DNA of 64,000 bases, from contig JAVBTX010000035.1 in the NCBI GenBank assembly GCA_031555935.1, positions 9,495-73,494 of the forward strand, read 5' to 3'. The notes beneath the pieces were generated by a model. It was given only the letters and a program-made list of their open reading frames with translations. It was not told the origin of the DNA and ran no database searches. The position numbers and the translations under genes are program-made. Positions 8,754 through 18,300 of this stretch are shown here, one piece after another. Origin of the DNA: Roseburia_C sp031555935 (lineage in GTDB: Bacteria > Bacillota > Clostridia > Lachnospirales > Lachnospiraceae). Each line of letters opens with the position of its first letter. Within the stretch, counting starts at the first letter, position 1.

Positions 8754-9743
8754 ATGAATCGAAAAATCGTGCAAACATTTGGATTAATAATAGGTATCCT
8801 GGCAATATTAGCAATCTGCACTTTCGTGTGTCATTCGCAGAAGGCGGCACATTACGCTGGTGGCATGATTCTTACGGCAGTGTATCCGACAGTAGAAGGC
8901 AGCAGCCCAGCTATCAACGAACAGAGAGAGGATTACGGTGAACGGTTTCAGCGCCCATCAAAAAAATTGCCGCTGCCAAACCCATATACATTTCAGTCCT
9001 ATTCCCAGAGCAATACAAAGAACCAGTTTGAGCATCCAGAAGATGTCATTTACGCATATTTTGGTGTATTAAAGGAGGCTTCAAATATGCTGGGGTATTC
9101 CGGCGGATGCGGCACCATCGGAGATGCCAGCCAGCCCTACCCTTACGCATTTGAAATGCTTACACCGGAAGTTAAAAAGAATATGACTTTGGAACAATTT
9201 GAGGAATCCTTTCGGGGCATTGGACATATTACTTTTTTACAGTTACATTCAATGCCAAGTCCGAAGAATGCCCCGATAGATGAGCAATATTACATGATAG
9301 AAATAGAGGTAATCACCGGCCCGAAGGAAGGGAATGAGGATTATAAAGAGGAGCTAAGCTATTTTGCATACTACTACGGAATTGTTACCGTGAAAGAAAG
9401 CGGCGGAAACTGGGGCATTCAAGAGATAGATTATTACCCGGAAGAATTTTTATGTGCGCCATATCATGGCTGGTTCTACGATGCCACAGCAGTGGTTCAG
9501 ATTGTGTATATGGAAAATCTTAAAATTGTAGATGAGATAACAGATACGGTGGTAAAAGATGACATGATATATATTTATGCTTACGGTAATGGAAAGCAAT
9601 ACCGTTTTGATTTTGTTCGGCTGACCAATGGGCATGACATCTTAATCAATGAAAATATAAAGAAGGGTGAAAAATGGGTATCAGTCAATCTGCTGCCTGA
9701 AGATTGGCAGAATATAAAGCTGTCTGCGCATGCTTCTGAATAA
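8754..9743 (+). CDS. Secreted or membrane-anchored protein of unknown function
   Basis: 329 residues. The N-terminus has two lysine/arginine residues and a hydrophobic stretch (about 8-27) that looks like a signal anchor; no clear lipobox. The rest is soluble and acidic, rich in Tyr and Glu, with no family I can name. The middle (FEMLTPEVKKNMTLEQFEES) has the feel of an NTF2-like or DUF-type extracellular sensor domain, but this is only an impression. No good ribosome-binding site precedes the ATG. It stands alone between terminators and promoters. Confidence 0.7.
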   Translation: MNRKIVQTFGLIIGILAILAICTFVCHSQKAAHYAGGMILTAVYPTVEGSSPAINEQREDYGERFQRPSKKLPLPNPYTFQSYSQSNTKNQFEHPEDVIYAYFGVLKEASNMLGYSGGCGTIGDASQPYPYAFEMLTPEVKKNMTLEQFEESFRGIGHITFLQLHSMPSPKNAPIDEQYYMIEIEVITGPKEGNEDYKEELSYFAYYYGIVTVKESGGNWGIQEIDYYPEEFLCAPYHGWFYDATAVVQIVYMENLKIVDEITDTVVKDDMIYIYAYGNGKQYRFDFVRLTNGHDILINENIKKGEKWVSVNLLPEDWQNIKLSAHASE

Positions 9744-9768
9744 AACAGAAAACCGAGTTAGGAATAAA

Positions 9769-9797
9769 TTGACGGGAAAATAAAATCAGCGTATAAT
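9769..9797 (+). promoter_or_regulatory. Promoter of desulfoferrodoxin
   Basis: TTGACG (9769-9774), 17-bp spacer, consensus TATAAT (9792-9797); an AAGGAGG ribosome-binding site follows before the ATG at 9852. Confidence 0.85.
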
Positions 9798-9851
9798 GAA
9801 ACAATACTAATTAGGTATGAAAACGGAGTCACATAAGGAGGTTATTAATCT

Positions 9852-10226
9852 ATGGAAGTTAAGTATTACATTTGTGAAACCTGCGGTAAAATGATTGCAG
9901 TGTTAAAAGAAACACCAGCTCCAACGATGTGTTGTGGAAAGCCAATGAAAGAAGTTATTCCGGGAACAACCGATGCAGCAGTGGAGAAACATATTCCAGT
10001 AATTCAGGTAGAAGGAAATCTAGTAACTGTAAGTGTTGGAGAGGTTGAGCATCCAATGTTAGATGAACATTATATTGAGTGGATTTCTTTAAGCACCAAA
10101 GAAGGATATCAAAGAAAATTATTGAAGCCAGGTGATGAGCCAAAAGCAGTATTTGCATTAAGTGATACTGATGAGGCAGTTGCAGCATTGGCATATTGCA
10201 ATATTCATGGTTTGTGGAAAAAATAA
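9852..10226 (+). CDS. dfx: Desulfoferrodoxin (class I superoxide reductase)
   Basis: 124 residues, the usual length. The desulforedoxin-like N-terminal centre I has C8, C11, C27 and C28. Centre II ligands are H47 (EKH), H67, H73, C116 and H119 (CNIHGLW). The enzyme reduces superoxide to hydrogen peroxide in the cytosol of anaerobes without making oxygen, usually fed by rubredoxin. It is monocistronic with a consensus promoter and its own terminator. It is a strong marker of an anaerobic host. Confidence 0.97.
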   Translation: MEVKYYICETCGKMIAVLKETPAPTMCCGKPMKEVIPGTTDAAVEKHIPVIQVEGNLVTVSVGEVEHPMLDEHYIEWISLSTKEGYQRKLLKPGDEPKAVFALSDTDEAVAALAYCNIHGLWKK

Positions 10227-10240
10227 ATAAAGAATAATGG

Positions 10241-10282
10241 CTGGGCAGCATTCAAAGAATAAGGATGCTGCCCAGTTTTTTT
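10241..10282 (+). terminator. Intrinsic terminator after desulfoferrodoxin
   Basis: A perfect 11-bp stem CTGGGCAGCAT (10241-10251) / ATGCTGCCCAG (10265-10275) is followed by seven T. Confidence 0.92.
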
Positions 10283-10344
10283 GGGTGCATATCCGTGAAA
10301 AATATGATAGCATAAAAGTAATGAATGAAACGGAGAAAACAAGT

Positions 10345-11409
10345 ATGGACAATCAGGAACAAAAGCACAAACGTCGTGTGCGTTACAGTGGGACACATCC
10401 GCGCAGCTATAAAGAAAAATACAAGGAACTACAGCCAGAAAAATATCCCGAAATGGTCGACCATGTGATCGGCAAGGGCAGCACGCCGGTAGGTATGCAT
10501 ATCTCCATTATGGTAAAAGAAATTCTGGATTTTCTGCAGATAAAGCCGGGTCAGAAGGGTTTAGATGCAACCTTAGGCTATGGTGGACACACAAGGGAAA
10601 TGTTGAAATGCTTAGAAGGGGAAGGACACATTTATGCAGGGCATATTTATGCCCTTGATGTTGATCCTGTTGAAATAGTCAAAACCAGAGAGCGGTTGAA
10701 AGACCAAGGATTTGGCCCGGAGATTCTAACGATTCGCCAGTTGAATTTTGCTGAGATTGATAAAATAGCCGAAGAAGCGGGAGTATTTGATTTTATTTTA
10801 GCAGACTTAGGGGTGTCCTCGATGCAGTTAGATAACCCGGAGCGAGGATTTTCTTATAAAAATGCAGGCCCGCTGGATTTACGGTTAAATCCTGAAAAAG
10901 GGATATCAGCTGCCGAGCGGTTAGCAACGATTAGCCAAGAGGAATTGCAGGGCATGTTAATGGAAAATGCGGATGAACCTTATGCGGAGGAAATTGCAGG
11001 AGCGGTTATACGGGAAATTAAGAAGGGTCAAGCGATTGATACAACAACCAGACTCTACGAGGTGATTGCCGATGTACTGAAATTTCTTCCCGAGAAGGAG
11101 CAAAAGGAAACCATCAAAAAAACATGCCAGCGGACATTTCAGGCATTACGTATCGATGTGAATCAGGAGTATGAGGTTTTATATCAATTTATGGAAAAAC
11201 TACCAGATGTAATGGCTCCGGATGGCCGTGTTGCCATTTTAACATTTCATTCCGGTGAGGATCGGATTGTCAAAAAAGCATTGAAACAACTTCATCGAGC
11301 AGGTGTTTTTTCAGAAATAGCAACGGATGTGATTCGTCCATCAGCAGAAGAGTGTAATCGGAATGGCCGCGCCCGCTCAACAAAAATGCGGTGGGCGATA
11401 AAGGCATAG
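10345..11409 (+). CDS. rsmH: 16S rRNA m4C1402 methyltransferase, RsmH family (stand-alone copy)
   Basis: 354 residues. SAM-binding LDATLGYGGHT, ALDVDP, FILADLGVSSMQLD, and the C-terminal AILTFHSGEDR are all RsmH signatures; the enzyme N4-methylates C1402 of 16S rRNA. Possible starts are ATG 10321 and ATG 10345; GGAG 9 nt before the latter favours it. Compared with the cell-division-cluster enzyme it has a basic N-terminal extension of about 45 residues (KHKRRVRYSGTHPRSYKEKY). There are no mraZ/ftsL neighbours, so this is probably a second RsmH (RsmH2), a situation known in some clostridia. The downstream glycosylase-like gene is 21 nt away. Confidence 0.88.
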   Translation: MDNQEQKHKRRVRYSGTHPRSYKEKYKELQPEKYPEMVDHVIGKGSTPVGMHISIMVKEILDFLQIKPGQKGLDATLGYGGHTREMLKCLEGEGHIYAGHIYALDVDPVEIVKTRERLKDQGFGPEILTIRQLNFAEIDKIAEEAGVFDFILADLGVSSMQLDNPERGFSYKNAGPLDLRLNPEKGISAAERLATISQEELQGMLMENADEPYAEEIAGAVIREIKKGQAIDTTTRLYEVIADVLKFLPEKEQKETIKKTCQRTFQALRIDVNQEYEVLYQFMEKLPDVMAPDGRVAILTFHSGEDRIVKKALKQLHRAGVFSEIATDVIRPSAEECNRNGRARSTKMRWAIKA

Positions 11410-11430
11410 AAAAGACAAGGAGGAAAACCG

Positions 11431-12255
11431 ATGTTAGAGTTACCAGAAGCGTATCTACTTGCAAAACAGTTTGAGGAAACCTTAAAGGGGAAAATAATTA
11501 GTCGGACCATTGCGGCCAAGTCGCCACATGGTTTTGCGTGGTATTTTGGCGAGCCGGCGGAATATGACGAGCTATTGGCGGGAAAACAAATTACCGGCGT
11601 AGCGGCTTATGGTTGCCGACCGGAGCTTCACGCCGAAGACATGATTATATCAGTCGGTGAAGGTGTTAATACCCGCTATTTGCCAGAAGGAACAAAGCAT
11701 CCCGACAAGCATCAGTTATTAATCGAATTTGAGGATGGTGATGCCATTGTCTGCACGGTTCAGATGTATGGTGGAATGTGGGTATTTAAAGATGGTGAGA
11801 ATCAGGATTTTTATTATCAAGTGGCAAAGGACAAGCCATCACCCCTGACAGACGATTTTGATCAGACGTACTTTGAAACACTCATAACCGAGGAAACCTT
11901 AAAACTATCGGCAAAGGCATTTTTAGCCACCGAACAACGAATTCCTGGCTTGGGAAACGGCGTTTTGCAAGATATTCTTTGGAATGCCAGAATACATCCA
12001 AAGCGTAAAATGAATACATTATCGGCTGATGAAATAGAAAATATGTTTCAATCTGTCAAGCAGATATTGAAAAGTATGGTTGATAACGGTGGTCGCGATA
12101 CAGAAAAAGATTTGTTTGGCAATCCAGGTCGGTACGCAACTGCTATGAGCAAGAAAAATAAAGAAGGATTTTGCCCGCGGTGTGGCGGCTGGGTAAAACA
12201 GATGGCGTATCTGGGCGGAAAAGTCTATGTATGTGAGGATTGCCAAAAACTGTAA
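11431..12255 (+). CDS. Fpg/Nei-family DNA glycosylase-like protein without Pro2
   Basis: 274 residues with the Fpg/Nei layout: N-terminal beta-sandwich, H2TH element (RIPGLGNGVLQDILWNARIHP) and a C-terminal zinc finger with CPRC and CEDC. Active family members excise oxidised bases using proline 2 as nucleophile. Here the N-terminus is MLELPEAYLL: Glu3 remains but residue 2 is Leu. The zinc-finger arginine that grips DNA phosphates also appears replaced (GGKVYVC). It may be a non-catalytic DNA-binding relative or use another mechanism. AAGGAGG precedes the ATG; probably an operon with the RsmH gene. Confidence 0.85.
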   Translation: MLELPEAYLLAKQFEETLKGKIISRTIAAKSPHGFAWYFGEPAEYDELLAGKQITGVAAYGCRPELHAEDMIISVGEGVNTRYLPEGTKHPDKHQLLIEFEDGDAIVCTVQMYGGMWVFKDGENQDFYYQVAKDKPSPLTDDFDQTYFETLITEETLKLSAKAFLATEQRIPGLGNGVLQDILWNARIHPKRKMNTLSADEIENMFQSVKQILKSMVDNGGRDTEKDLFGNPGRYATAMSKKNKEGFCPRCGGWVKQMAYLGGKVYVCEDCQKL

Positions 12256-12323
12256 GAATCATAAATAAAAAAAGTGCAAACTGCTAATCCTATACTAAAA
12301 ACGACAATTGGAGGTATTGGATA

Positions 12324-13679
12324 ATGCAGTCAGCATGGAATAATGAGGTAACGTCACCTCATCTAAATAAAATAAATTTGCCGGAGTTTCCCCGGTTAGA
12401 AAAGGATATTCACACGGATGTGCTAATTATTGGTGGGGGAATTGCTGGTATTTTATGTGCCTATTTTTTGCAGCAGGCCGGTGTAAAATATGCTTTGGTC
12501 GAGGGGAAAACCATCTGCCAGGGGGTGACAAGGAACACCACGGCTAAAATAACGGCTCAACATGGGCTAATCTATGACAAGTTATTCAAAGATATTGGGG
12601 TAGAGGGAGCGAGACGTTATTATGAAATCAACCAAAAAGCTGTTGAAAAATACCGGACGCTTTGCATGGGCGTCGCGCGCCAAGGCTCGTCGGAAGGAGT
12701 GGACTGTGACTTCGAGGAAAAGGATGCCTACGTCTACACCATTGACAAGCCAGAAAAAATAAAACGAGAAGTGGAGGCGTTAAGAAGGATTGGCGTGTCA
12801 GCAACCTTTGAAACCAAAACAGAGTTACCATTTCCAATTGCCGGAGCGGTAAAGCTAAAACGTCAGGCGCAATTTCATCCACTGAAATTTATCAGTGCCA
12901 TTGCCAAGGACTTAAACATTTACGAACACACCCATGTTGGCGAAATGATTGATAAAAAAGCGGTGACAGAGCACGGTACAATTACCGCCAGAAAAATAAT
13001 TGTTGCCACCCATTTTCCATTTATCAACAAGCATGGCAGTTATTTTTTAAAGCAATATCAGCATCGTTCGTATGTAATAGCCTTAGAAAATGGGCCAAAT
13101 ATATCAGGTATGTATGTTGATGAGGCAATGAAAGGCATGTCATTTCGAAATGCGGGCGACTTGTTATTGATTGGCGGTGGTGACCATCGAACGGGTAAAA
13201 GAGGTGGAAATTGGCAAGAGTTAGAAGACTACGCGAGAAAATACTACCCAGATTATGAAATAAGATATCATTGGGCAGCGCAGGACTGCATGTCTTTAGA
13301 CAGTATCCCATACATCGGAAATTATTCAAAGCGCACTCCAGATTTATTTGTCTGCACCGGTTTTAATAAATGGGGTATTACCTCGGCAATGGTTTCGGCG
13401 ATGATATTGACCGATTTGGTAATGGGCAGAGATAACCCTTATGCAAAAGTATTCTCACCGTCACGTTCGATATTAAAGCCACAGCTAGCTTTTAATGCCG
13501 GTGAAGCAATTTTAAACCTGCTAACGCCAACAGCCAAACGATGTCCACATCTGGGCTGTGCGCTAAAATGGAATAGTGCCGAGCGCTCTTGGGATTGTCC
13601 TTGTCATGGTTCAAGGTTTACCGAAGGCGGAATTTTACTTGACAATCCGGCCAATGAAAGTATTGATATTAAGCGATAA
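12324..13679 (+). CDS. FAD-dependent oxidoreductase with C-terminal Rieske domain
   Basis: 451 residues. The N-terminal DAO-type FAD domain starts with VLIIGGGIAGILCAY (33-47). The C-terminal 60 residues carry a Rieske [2Fe-2S] motif CPH...CPCH (CxH and CxxH). Proteins of this two-domain layout are cytosolic oxidoreductases of unknown substrate, common in Firmicutes. A GGAGG ribosome-binding site precedes the ATG. No electron-transfer partner is adjacent. The family call is firm, the reaction is not known. Confidence 0.9.
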   Translation: MQSAWNNEVTSPHLNKINLPEFPRLEKDIHTDVLIIGGGIAGILCAYFLQQAGVKYALVEGKTICQGVTRNTTAKITAQHGLIYDKLFKDIGVEGARRYYEINQKAVEKYRTLCMGVARQGSSEGVDCDFEEKDAYVYTIDKPEKIKREVEALRRIGVSATFETKTELPFPIAGAVKLKRQAQFHPLKFISAIAKDLNIYEHTHVGEMIDKKAVTEHGTITARKIIVATHFPFINKHGSYFLKQYQHRSYVIALENGPNISGMYVDEAMKGMSFRNAGDLLLIGGGDHRTGKRGGNWQELEDYARKYYPDYEIRYHWAAQDCMSLDSIPYIGNYSKRTPDLFVCTGFNKWGITSAMVSAMILTDLVMGRDNPYAKVFSPSRSILKPQLAFNAGEAILNLLTPTAKRCPHLGCALKWNSAERSWDCPCHGSRFTEGGILLDNPANESIDIKR

Positions 13680-13745
13680 TTCGTGTAAGATGGGACCAAA
13701 GAAAGTCCCCCTCAAAGGCAGGCGGCGGAAAGTTAGGAGAAAAAT

Positions 13746-14114
13746 ATGAACGTAAATACAATTGAAAAGAATCAACTTAAAATTGCTGATGTTGAAAGTA
13801 GTGAATATTTAATTACTGATGTACAATCGGCTTTGGACTTAATCATGACCATTCAGTATGAGACTGGAAGCAACCGGATTGCCATAAATAAAGAAGCTAT
13901 AACGGAGGATTTTTTTATTTTAAGTACCCGCTTGGCCGGAGAGATTTTGCAAAAATTTATTAATTATGATGTAAAATTTGCAATTTATGGCGATTTCTCA
14001 GGATATACCAGCAAGCCGCTGAAGGATTTTATCTATGAAAGTAATAATGGAAAGGATGTCTTCTTTGTGGCGAGTAAGGAAGAGGCAGTTGATATGTTGG
14101 TGAATGCGAAATAA
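13746..14114 (+). CDS. DUF4180 domain protein
   Basis: 122 residues with the DUF4180 features LITDVQSALDLI, AITEDFFILSTRLAGEILQKF and IYGDF...SKPLKDFIYESN. It is a small alpha/beta cytosolic protein found as a single domain in many Firmicutes; function unknown. TTAGGAG precedes the ATG. Monocistronic. Confidence 0.88.
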   Translation: MNVNTIEKNQLKIADVESSEYLITDVQSALDLIMTIQYETGSNRIAINKEAITEDFFILSTRLAGEILQKFINYDVKFAIYGDFSGYTSKPLKDFIYESNNGKDVFFVASKEEAVDMLVNAK

Positions 14115-14160
14115 GAAGTAAAGGCATTAAAATTTAATAAATATTCTTAAAATAAAAGAA

Positions 14161-14198
14161 ATTATCCCAGAATGATTGACAAACCATTCTGGGATAAT
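14161..14198 (+). terminator. Hairpin/terminator shared with the second rpn locus
   Basis: A perfect 14-bp stem, 14161-14174 with 14185-14198. It ends the DUF4180 transcript and opens the block homologous to 40355-41420. The equivalent stem at 40380-40419 differs by paired changes (TTATCCC/GGGATAA versus CCATCCC/GGGATGG), so the structure is conserved. The T tract is weak. Confidence 0.65.
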
Positions 14199-14293
14199 TT
14201 ATATTAAAAGTAAATCTTTAGAAGTATCTGCTTCTAAATTTTCTAATTGTATCATGGCTGGTTCAGCCACTATTCAATCCACATTATTGGGCA

Positions 14294-14345
14294 AGTAAAA
14301 GAAACAAATAAGGTCATTGTCAAATGAAGTTTCTTTTACTATAAT
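14294..14345 (+). promoter_or_regulatory. rpn promoter embedded in an inverted repeat
   Basis: TTGTCA (14317-14322), 17-bp spacer, TATAAT (14340-14345). A perfect 12-bp inverted repeat AGTAAAAGAAAC (14294-14305) / GTTTCTTTTACT (14329-14340) brackets the -35 element and abuts the -10. The same arrangement is present upstream of the second rpn gene, suggesting an operator or RNA/DNA hairpin controlling expression. Confidence 0.75.
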
Positions 14346-14360
14346 AAAAGGAGAAAGCAT

Positions 14361-15230
14361 ATGACAAATGAAATCAAGATGTACGAACAACTGGAGCTAA
14401 AGGATGACTTCTTATTTGCTAAGACAATGAGCAATAAAGAAATTTGTAAGCACTTACTGGAAATTATTTTAGATGTGAAGATTTCCGATATCGTTTACCT
14501 TGAGCCGCAAAAGACAATTGACATAACAGCCAATGCCAAAAGTGTGCGATTGGATGTTTATGTGGCAGATGAAAGTCATACCATTTATGATGTAGAAATG
14601 CAGGCATATAATCGAAAGAACCTGCCGCGGCGAAGTCGGTATTATCAAGGAATGTCAGATTTGGATTCACTGAAAAAGGGTATGGACTATAATGCACTAA
14701 ATGACAGCTACATTATCTTTATCTGTATGTTTGATTTATTTGGAAAAGGACGCAGTATTTATACGTTTCAGAATTGCTGTAAAGAGGATAGCAGTATTAT
14801 ACTACCGGATGGCATAACAAAAGTATTTTTAAATGCCACTGGAACTGGCAATGATATTAGTGAAGATTTAGCTGCCTTTTTAAAATATTTGATGGGTGAA
14901 AAGACGGAAAATGGATTTGTTAGTGAGATAGACGAAGAAGTAGAAAAGGCGCGAAGTAATAGAGAATGGAGGCATGATTATATGACATTAGAAATGAAAT
15001 ACCGAGAATATTTAGAAGATGGACGAGAACTGGGAATTGAATTAGGTCGTGAGGAAGGCCGTGAGGAAGGCCGTGAGGAAGGCCGTGAGGAAGGAATACG
15101 GGTTTTAATACGAACATTATTAGAAGAAGATATTGAAAAAGATCGTATTCTAGGAAAATTAGCGAAACACTTTCATATGAGTGAAGAACAAGCGAGTAGA
15201 TTCTATCAGCAATATGGAAAGGATAGATGA
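14361..15230 (+). CDS. Rpn-family recombination-promoting nuclease / PD-(D/E)XK 'transposase' (copy 1)
   Basis: 289 residues. The N-terminal PD-(D/E)XK nuclease fold includes KDDFLFAKTM, the catalytic-region RLDVYVAD and DVEMQ, and SRYYQGMSDLDSL. Rpn proteins are DNA endonucleases linked to recombination and phage defence and are often called putative transposases. The C-terminus has a highly charged repeat, GREE four times (15045-15092), then a helical tail. AAAGGAG precedes the ATG. The gene is about 80% similar to copy 2 at 40582. An internal in-frame start is listed separately. No terminal inverted repeats typical of an IS were found. Confidence 0.9.
   Translation: MTNEIKMYEQLELKDDFLFAKTMSNKEICKHLLEIILDVKISDIVYLEPQKTIDITANAKSVRLDVYVADESHTIYDVEMQAYNRKNLPRRSRYYQGMSDLDSLKKGMDYNALNDSYIIFICMFDLFGKGRSIYTFQNCCKEDSSIILPDGITKVFLNATGTGNDISEDLAAFLKYLMGEKTENGFVSEIDEEVEKARSNREWRHDYMTLEMKYREYLEDGRELGIELGREEGREEGREEGREEGIRVLIRTLLEEDIEKDRILGKLAKHFHMSEEQASRFYQQYGKDR
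14982..15230 (+). CDS. Candidate intragenic short Rpn product (82 aa)
   Basis: In-frame ATG at codon 208 of the rpn gene, preceded by GGAGG with an ideal 9-nt spacer (within codons Trp-Arg). The product would be the C-terminal helical part with the GREE repeats, lacking the nuclease core. Short in-frame products that inhibit the full protein are known for some Rpn genes in E. coli. The same site is conserved in copy 2. Translation from it is inference. Confidence 0.4.
   Translation: MTLEMKYREYLEDGRELGIELGREEGREEGREEGREEGIRVLIRTLLEEDIEKDRILGKLAKHFHMSEEQASRFYQQYGKDR
15045..15092 (+). repeat. Coding 12-bp tandem repeat (4 units)
   Basis: Four units GGNCGTGAGGAA encode Gly-Arg-Glu-Glu; three are identical and the first differs by one base. 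The second rpn copy has a single unit (GREEG) at the same place, so the array has expanded or contracted. Confidence 0.9.
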
Positions 15231-15268
15231 GAAGAAGTTAAATAAGATAGACAAAAACAGACACTATA

Positions 15269-15303
15269 TATGGGCCGCTACAATTCTGTTGTAGCGGCCC
15301 ATA
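15269..15303. terminator. Convergent terminator between rpn copy 1 and GLUG protein 1
   Basis: A perfect 15-bp stem (15269-15283 / 15289-15303, loop TTCTG) lies between converging genes. T-rich sequence lies on both sides but is not contiguous. A related but diverged hairpin sits at the same place after GLUG protein 2 (26677-26710). Confidence 0.65.
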
Positions 15304-15313
15304 GCTATTGCTT

Positions 15314-18300
15314 TTATTTAACGATTACCTTAGCTACCGTACTTGTCACCGAGGTCTTCTTGGTGACCGCAGTGCTGTCGGTGTTGGTAACAACGCAACG
15401 ATAGTATATTGTTCCTTTTTTCTTGGTTGGAACGCTATAGCTTGACTTTTTCGCAGCACTGCCAGCGATATTCTTAAAGCCGCTGTTTTGCTTGGTGCTG
15501 CTTTGCCATTGGTAAGTAAGTTTTCCCGGGCTTGCCTTGGCACTAATCTTCAAGGTGTATTTGGCGTTCCGTTTCAATTTCCCGCCGGGAGCTTTTGGCT
15601 GGGCCTTGATGCTTGGTTTGACAGCGGCAGTGCGTTTCCAATTAGCGGTAACGGTTACTGCACTAGCTTTCATCGTAAATGTGGTTGTCGCATTGGTCCG
15701 TTTGGCAAGAGTTACGCCGCCGGCATTAACGGTCCAGCCGGTAAAGGTGTAGCCACTGCGTTTTCCAGCTTTAATGGTAACCATTGCCCCCTGCGCATAA
15801 GTTCCCGCACCAGAGCTTGTGCCGGCATAGCCGCCTTTTACCGTGACCGCACGAGTCGTCGTAGTAGTTTCGCTTTTCGCATCTGTTCGTACCGACAAGG
15901 ACGAGCTAGCAGATGAGGCATTATGCGTTGTTGTTTCTTTCAGTCGAGCATAAAAATAGTAGTTTGTATCTGGTGACAAACCGGAAAATACTGGGCTGTC
16001 CTGCCATGCACCACTGCCGCGGCAATACTCTGCACCAGAAATTGTTTTCAGCGTAACACTCGTGCTGGTCTTGCTCGCTAAGGTAGGCGCAGATGGTGCT
16101 GCCTGATTTTCTTTTCTTAGATCTTTATATGTGGCAGTTATGGTTACATCCCTAACTGGCATTGTAAATGTGGTCACTGCACTAGTCGTGCTGCCGAATT
16201 TGACCCCGGAGGTTAATGTCGACCACCGATCAAAGACTTTGCCCGCTGGTGGCGCATCGGCTGTAATCGTGACAGTAGTGTTTGCTGTCGCGGTGCTCGG
16301 ATTGGCGGTTCCGCCGTTTACCGTAATCGTATAGACGGCATCTTCATAAGTTGCCTCGATGATGGTGTCTCTGGTTGGCATGATAACAGTGGTGCTGCTG
16401 CTGTTTTTATCCGTAAATATGACATCATCACCGTCTGCTACCCATTCTTTAAATTTTTTACCGTTTGCTGGGGAACCAGCAGAAATATAGACTGCTGCTC
16501 CTTCCCGCTTGCTCCCTCCGCCCGAGCCATATTTAACGGTAAGAGTACGATAAGGAATGCCCTCATAGATTGCCGTCACCGTGATACTCCCAGCCGGCAT
16601 AACAAAGGTGGTATTAACGCTATTTTTATCGGCAAACACAACCCCGACGGCGGTGGATGTCCATTCCTTGAAACGATAATCTGCTCCAGGACCGGCACCA
16701 TTAATTGTAACGATTTCACCCCGAGCGTAACTGCCGCTGCTGATCGATGTGCCATACGAGGCGGTGGCACTAAGCTTGTATTGCACTTTAACGGTATACA
16801 TATCTGTCTTTTCGCGCAACACCGGATAGCCATCGTTTTGACCGTTTACCATTTCCCAAACGGTATCAAAATCAAAATTGGTGAAGGACGCTTGCTGCTT
16901 CATCTGGGCCGTGTTTAAGCCGGTGGCCGCCCCCGTGCCGACACCAATACCCATTCTTATCGCGGCTGGAAATGCATAGCCGTTTACGGTCTGAACACTC
17001 TCATTATTCCAAAAAGTATCGGTGATGGTGGCAGTATTCGTATTTCCAGCAACGCCGCCTAAAGTGGTGCCAGAAGTAACATTTCCCGTGCTGTAGCAAG
17101 TAGCGATGCTAGAACCACTGAGGCTATTACCAACAACACCAGCAGCGCATACCGTGGATTCCTGTCCATCGGCTGTTAAATTTCCACGGTTATAGCAATC
17201 CATTACTTTTCCGCTGCTGCGCCCGGCAATTCCACCCACTTCAGCGTTTTGGTCTACGCGGTTGCATGACACAGCCACATCGCCAGTATTGTACGCAGCA
17301 CTAATGCTGCTGCCGGCGTCATAGATACGACCAGCAATACCTCCAGCATATCCACCGTAGAATGAACTATTTATGTCGACAGTTATATTACCAGTGTTGT
17401 GACAGTTTGAAACATCAGTGCTGTTATTAATCGAACCGACAATCCCGCCGGCAAAGATTTCCGTTTGAGAAATAATTAACTCGCCGGTGTTGTGGCAGTT
17501 GGAGATATGGCCGCTTTTGATTGCACCGGCTATTCCTCCCGCATATCCGGAGCATGTCATCTGGGTACTGCGGTTGGTCACCTTTGCGGTGTTATAACAG
17601 CTAATCACCTCCGGCGTTCCCCCCACATATCCAGCAATTCCGCCTCCATAGGTAGTCAGAGACTCTGCACCGCCACTATGCACCATTCCCGTGACATAGC
17701 AATTGTTGATGGAAACAGAACCAGCAGAACTGCCAAACAGCCCGCCAGCATAGCTATTCCAAGCCGTATTGTAAATACAGACATTCTCCAACCCAACATT
17801 TTGAATACTAGCGTTCCCGCCGACACAACCGAATAACCCAGTGTATGCACTCGAGGTAGATATTTTAAAAGCGACAACCTCAAGCCCAATAATCACATGA
17901 CCCTGCCCATCAAAGGTGCCTGTAAAATTGGTGGGGTTGTTATATTGAGAATCGTCCCAAATTGGTTCCCAATCTACTCCAGTCAGGTCGATGTCGGCCG
18001 TTAAATGGTATGTGCCACTTAGGTTGTTCCTAATATTATCCAAATCCTCCCGCGTAGCTATTGGCGTTGAGCCTGCTGCCGGCGGGTCAAAATCGGTCAC
18101 AAGGAAATTCCGAACCGGCTCCGACTTCGGTGTGGATGGGATGTAATTCATATTCGGATAAAATGCCCGCAACACGGGATAACCGTCATTTGCTCCGCTT
18201 TGAAAGCCCCAAGTCTGCGTCAGACTGAAGACATTGACAAAAGACGCTTCCTCTTTCATTTGCACAGCCGTTAACGGTGTGGTTGTATCCTCGCCTGAGC

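Noticed and set aside
14361..15230. Rpn gene as a classical insertion sequence
   Set aside because: No terminal inverted repeats with target duplications; homology to copy 2 extends over promoter and hairpin but no defined IS ends.
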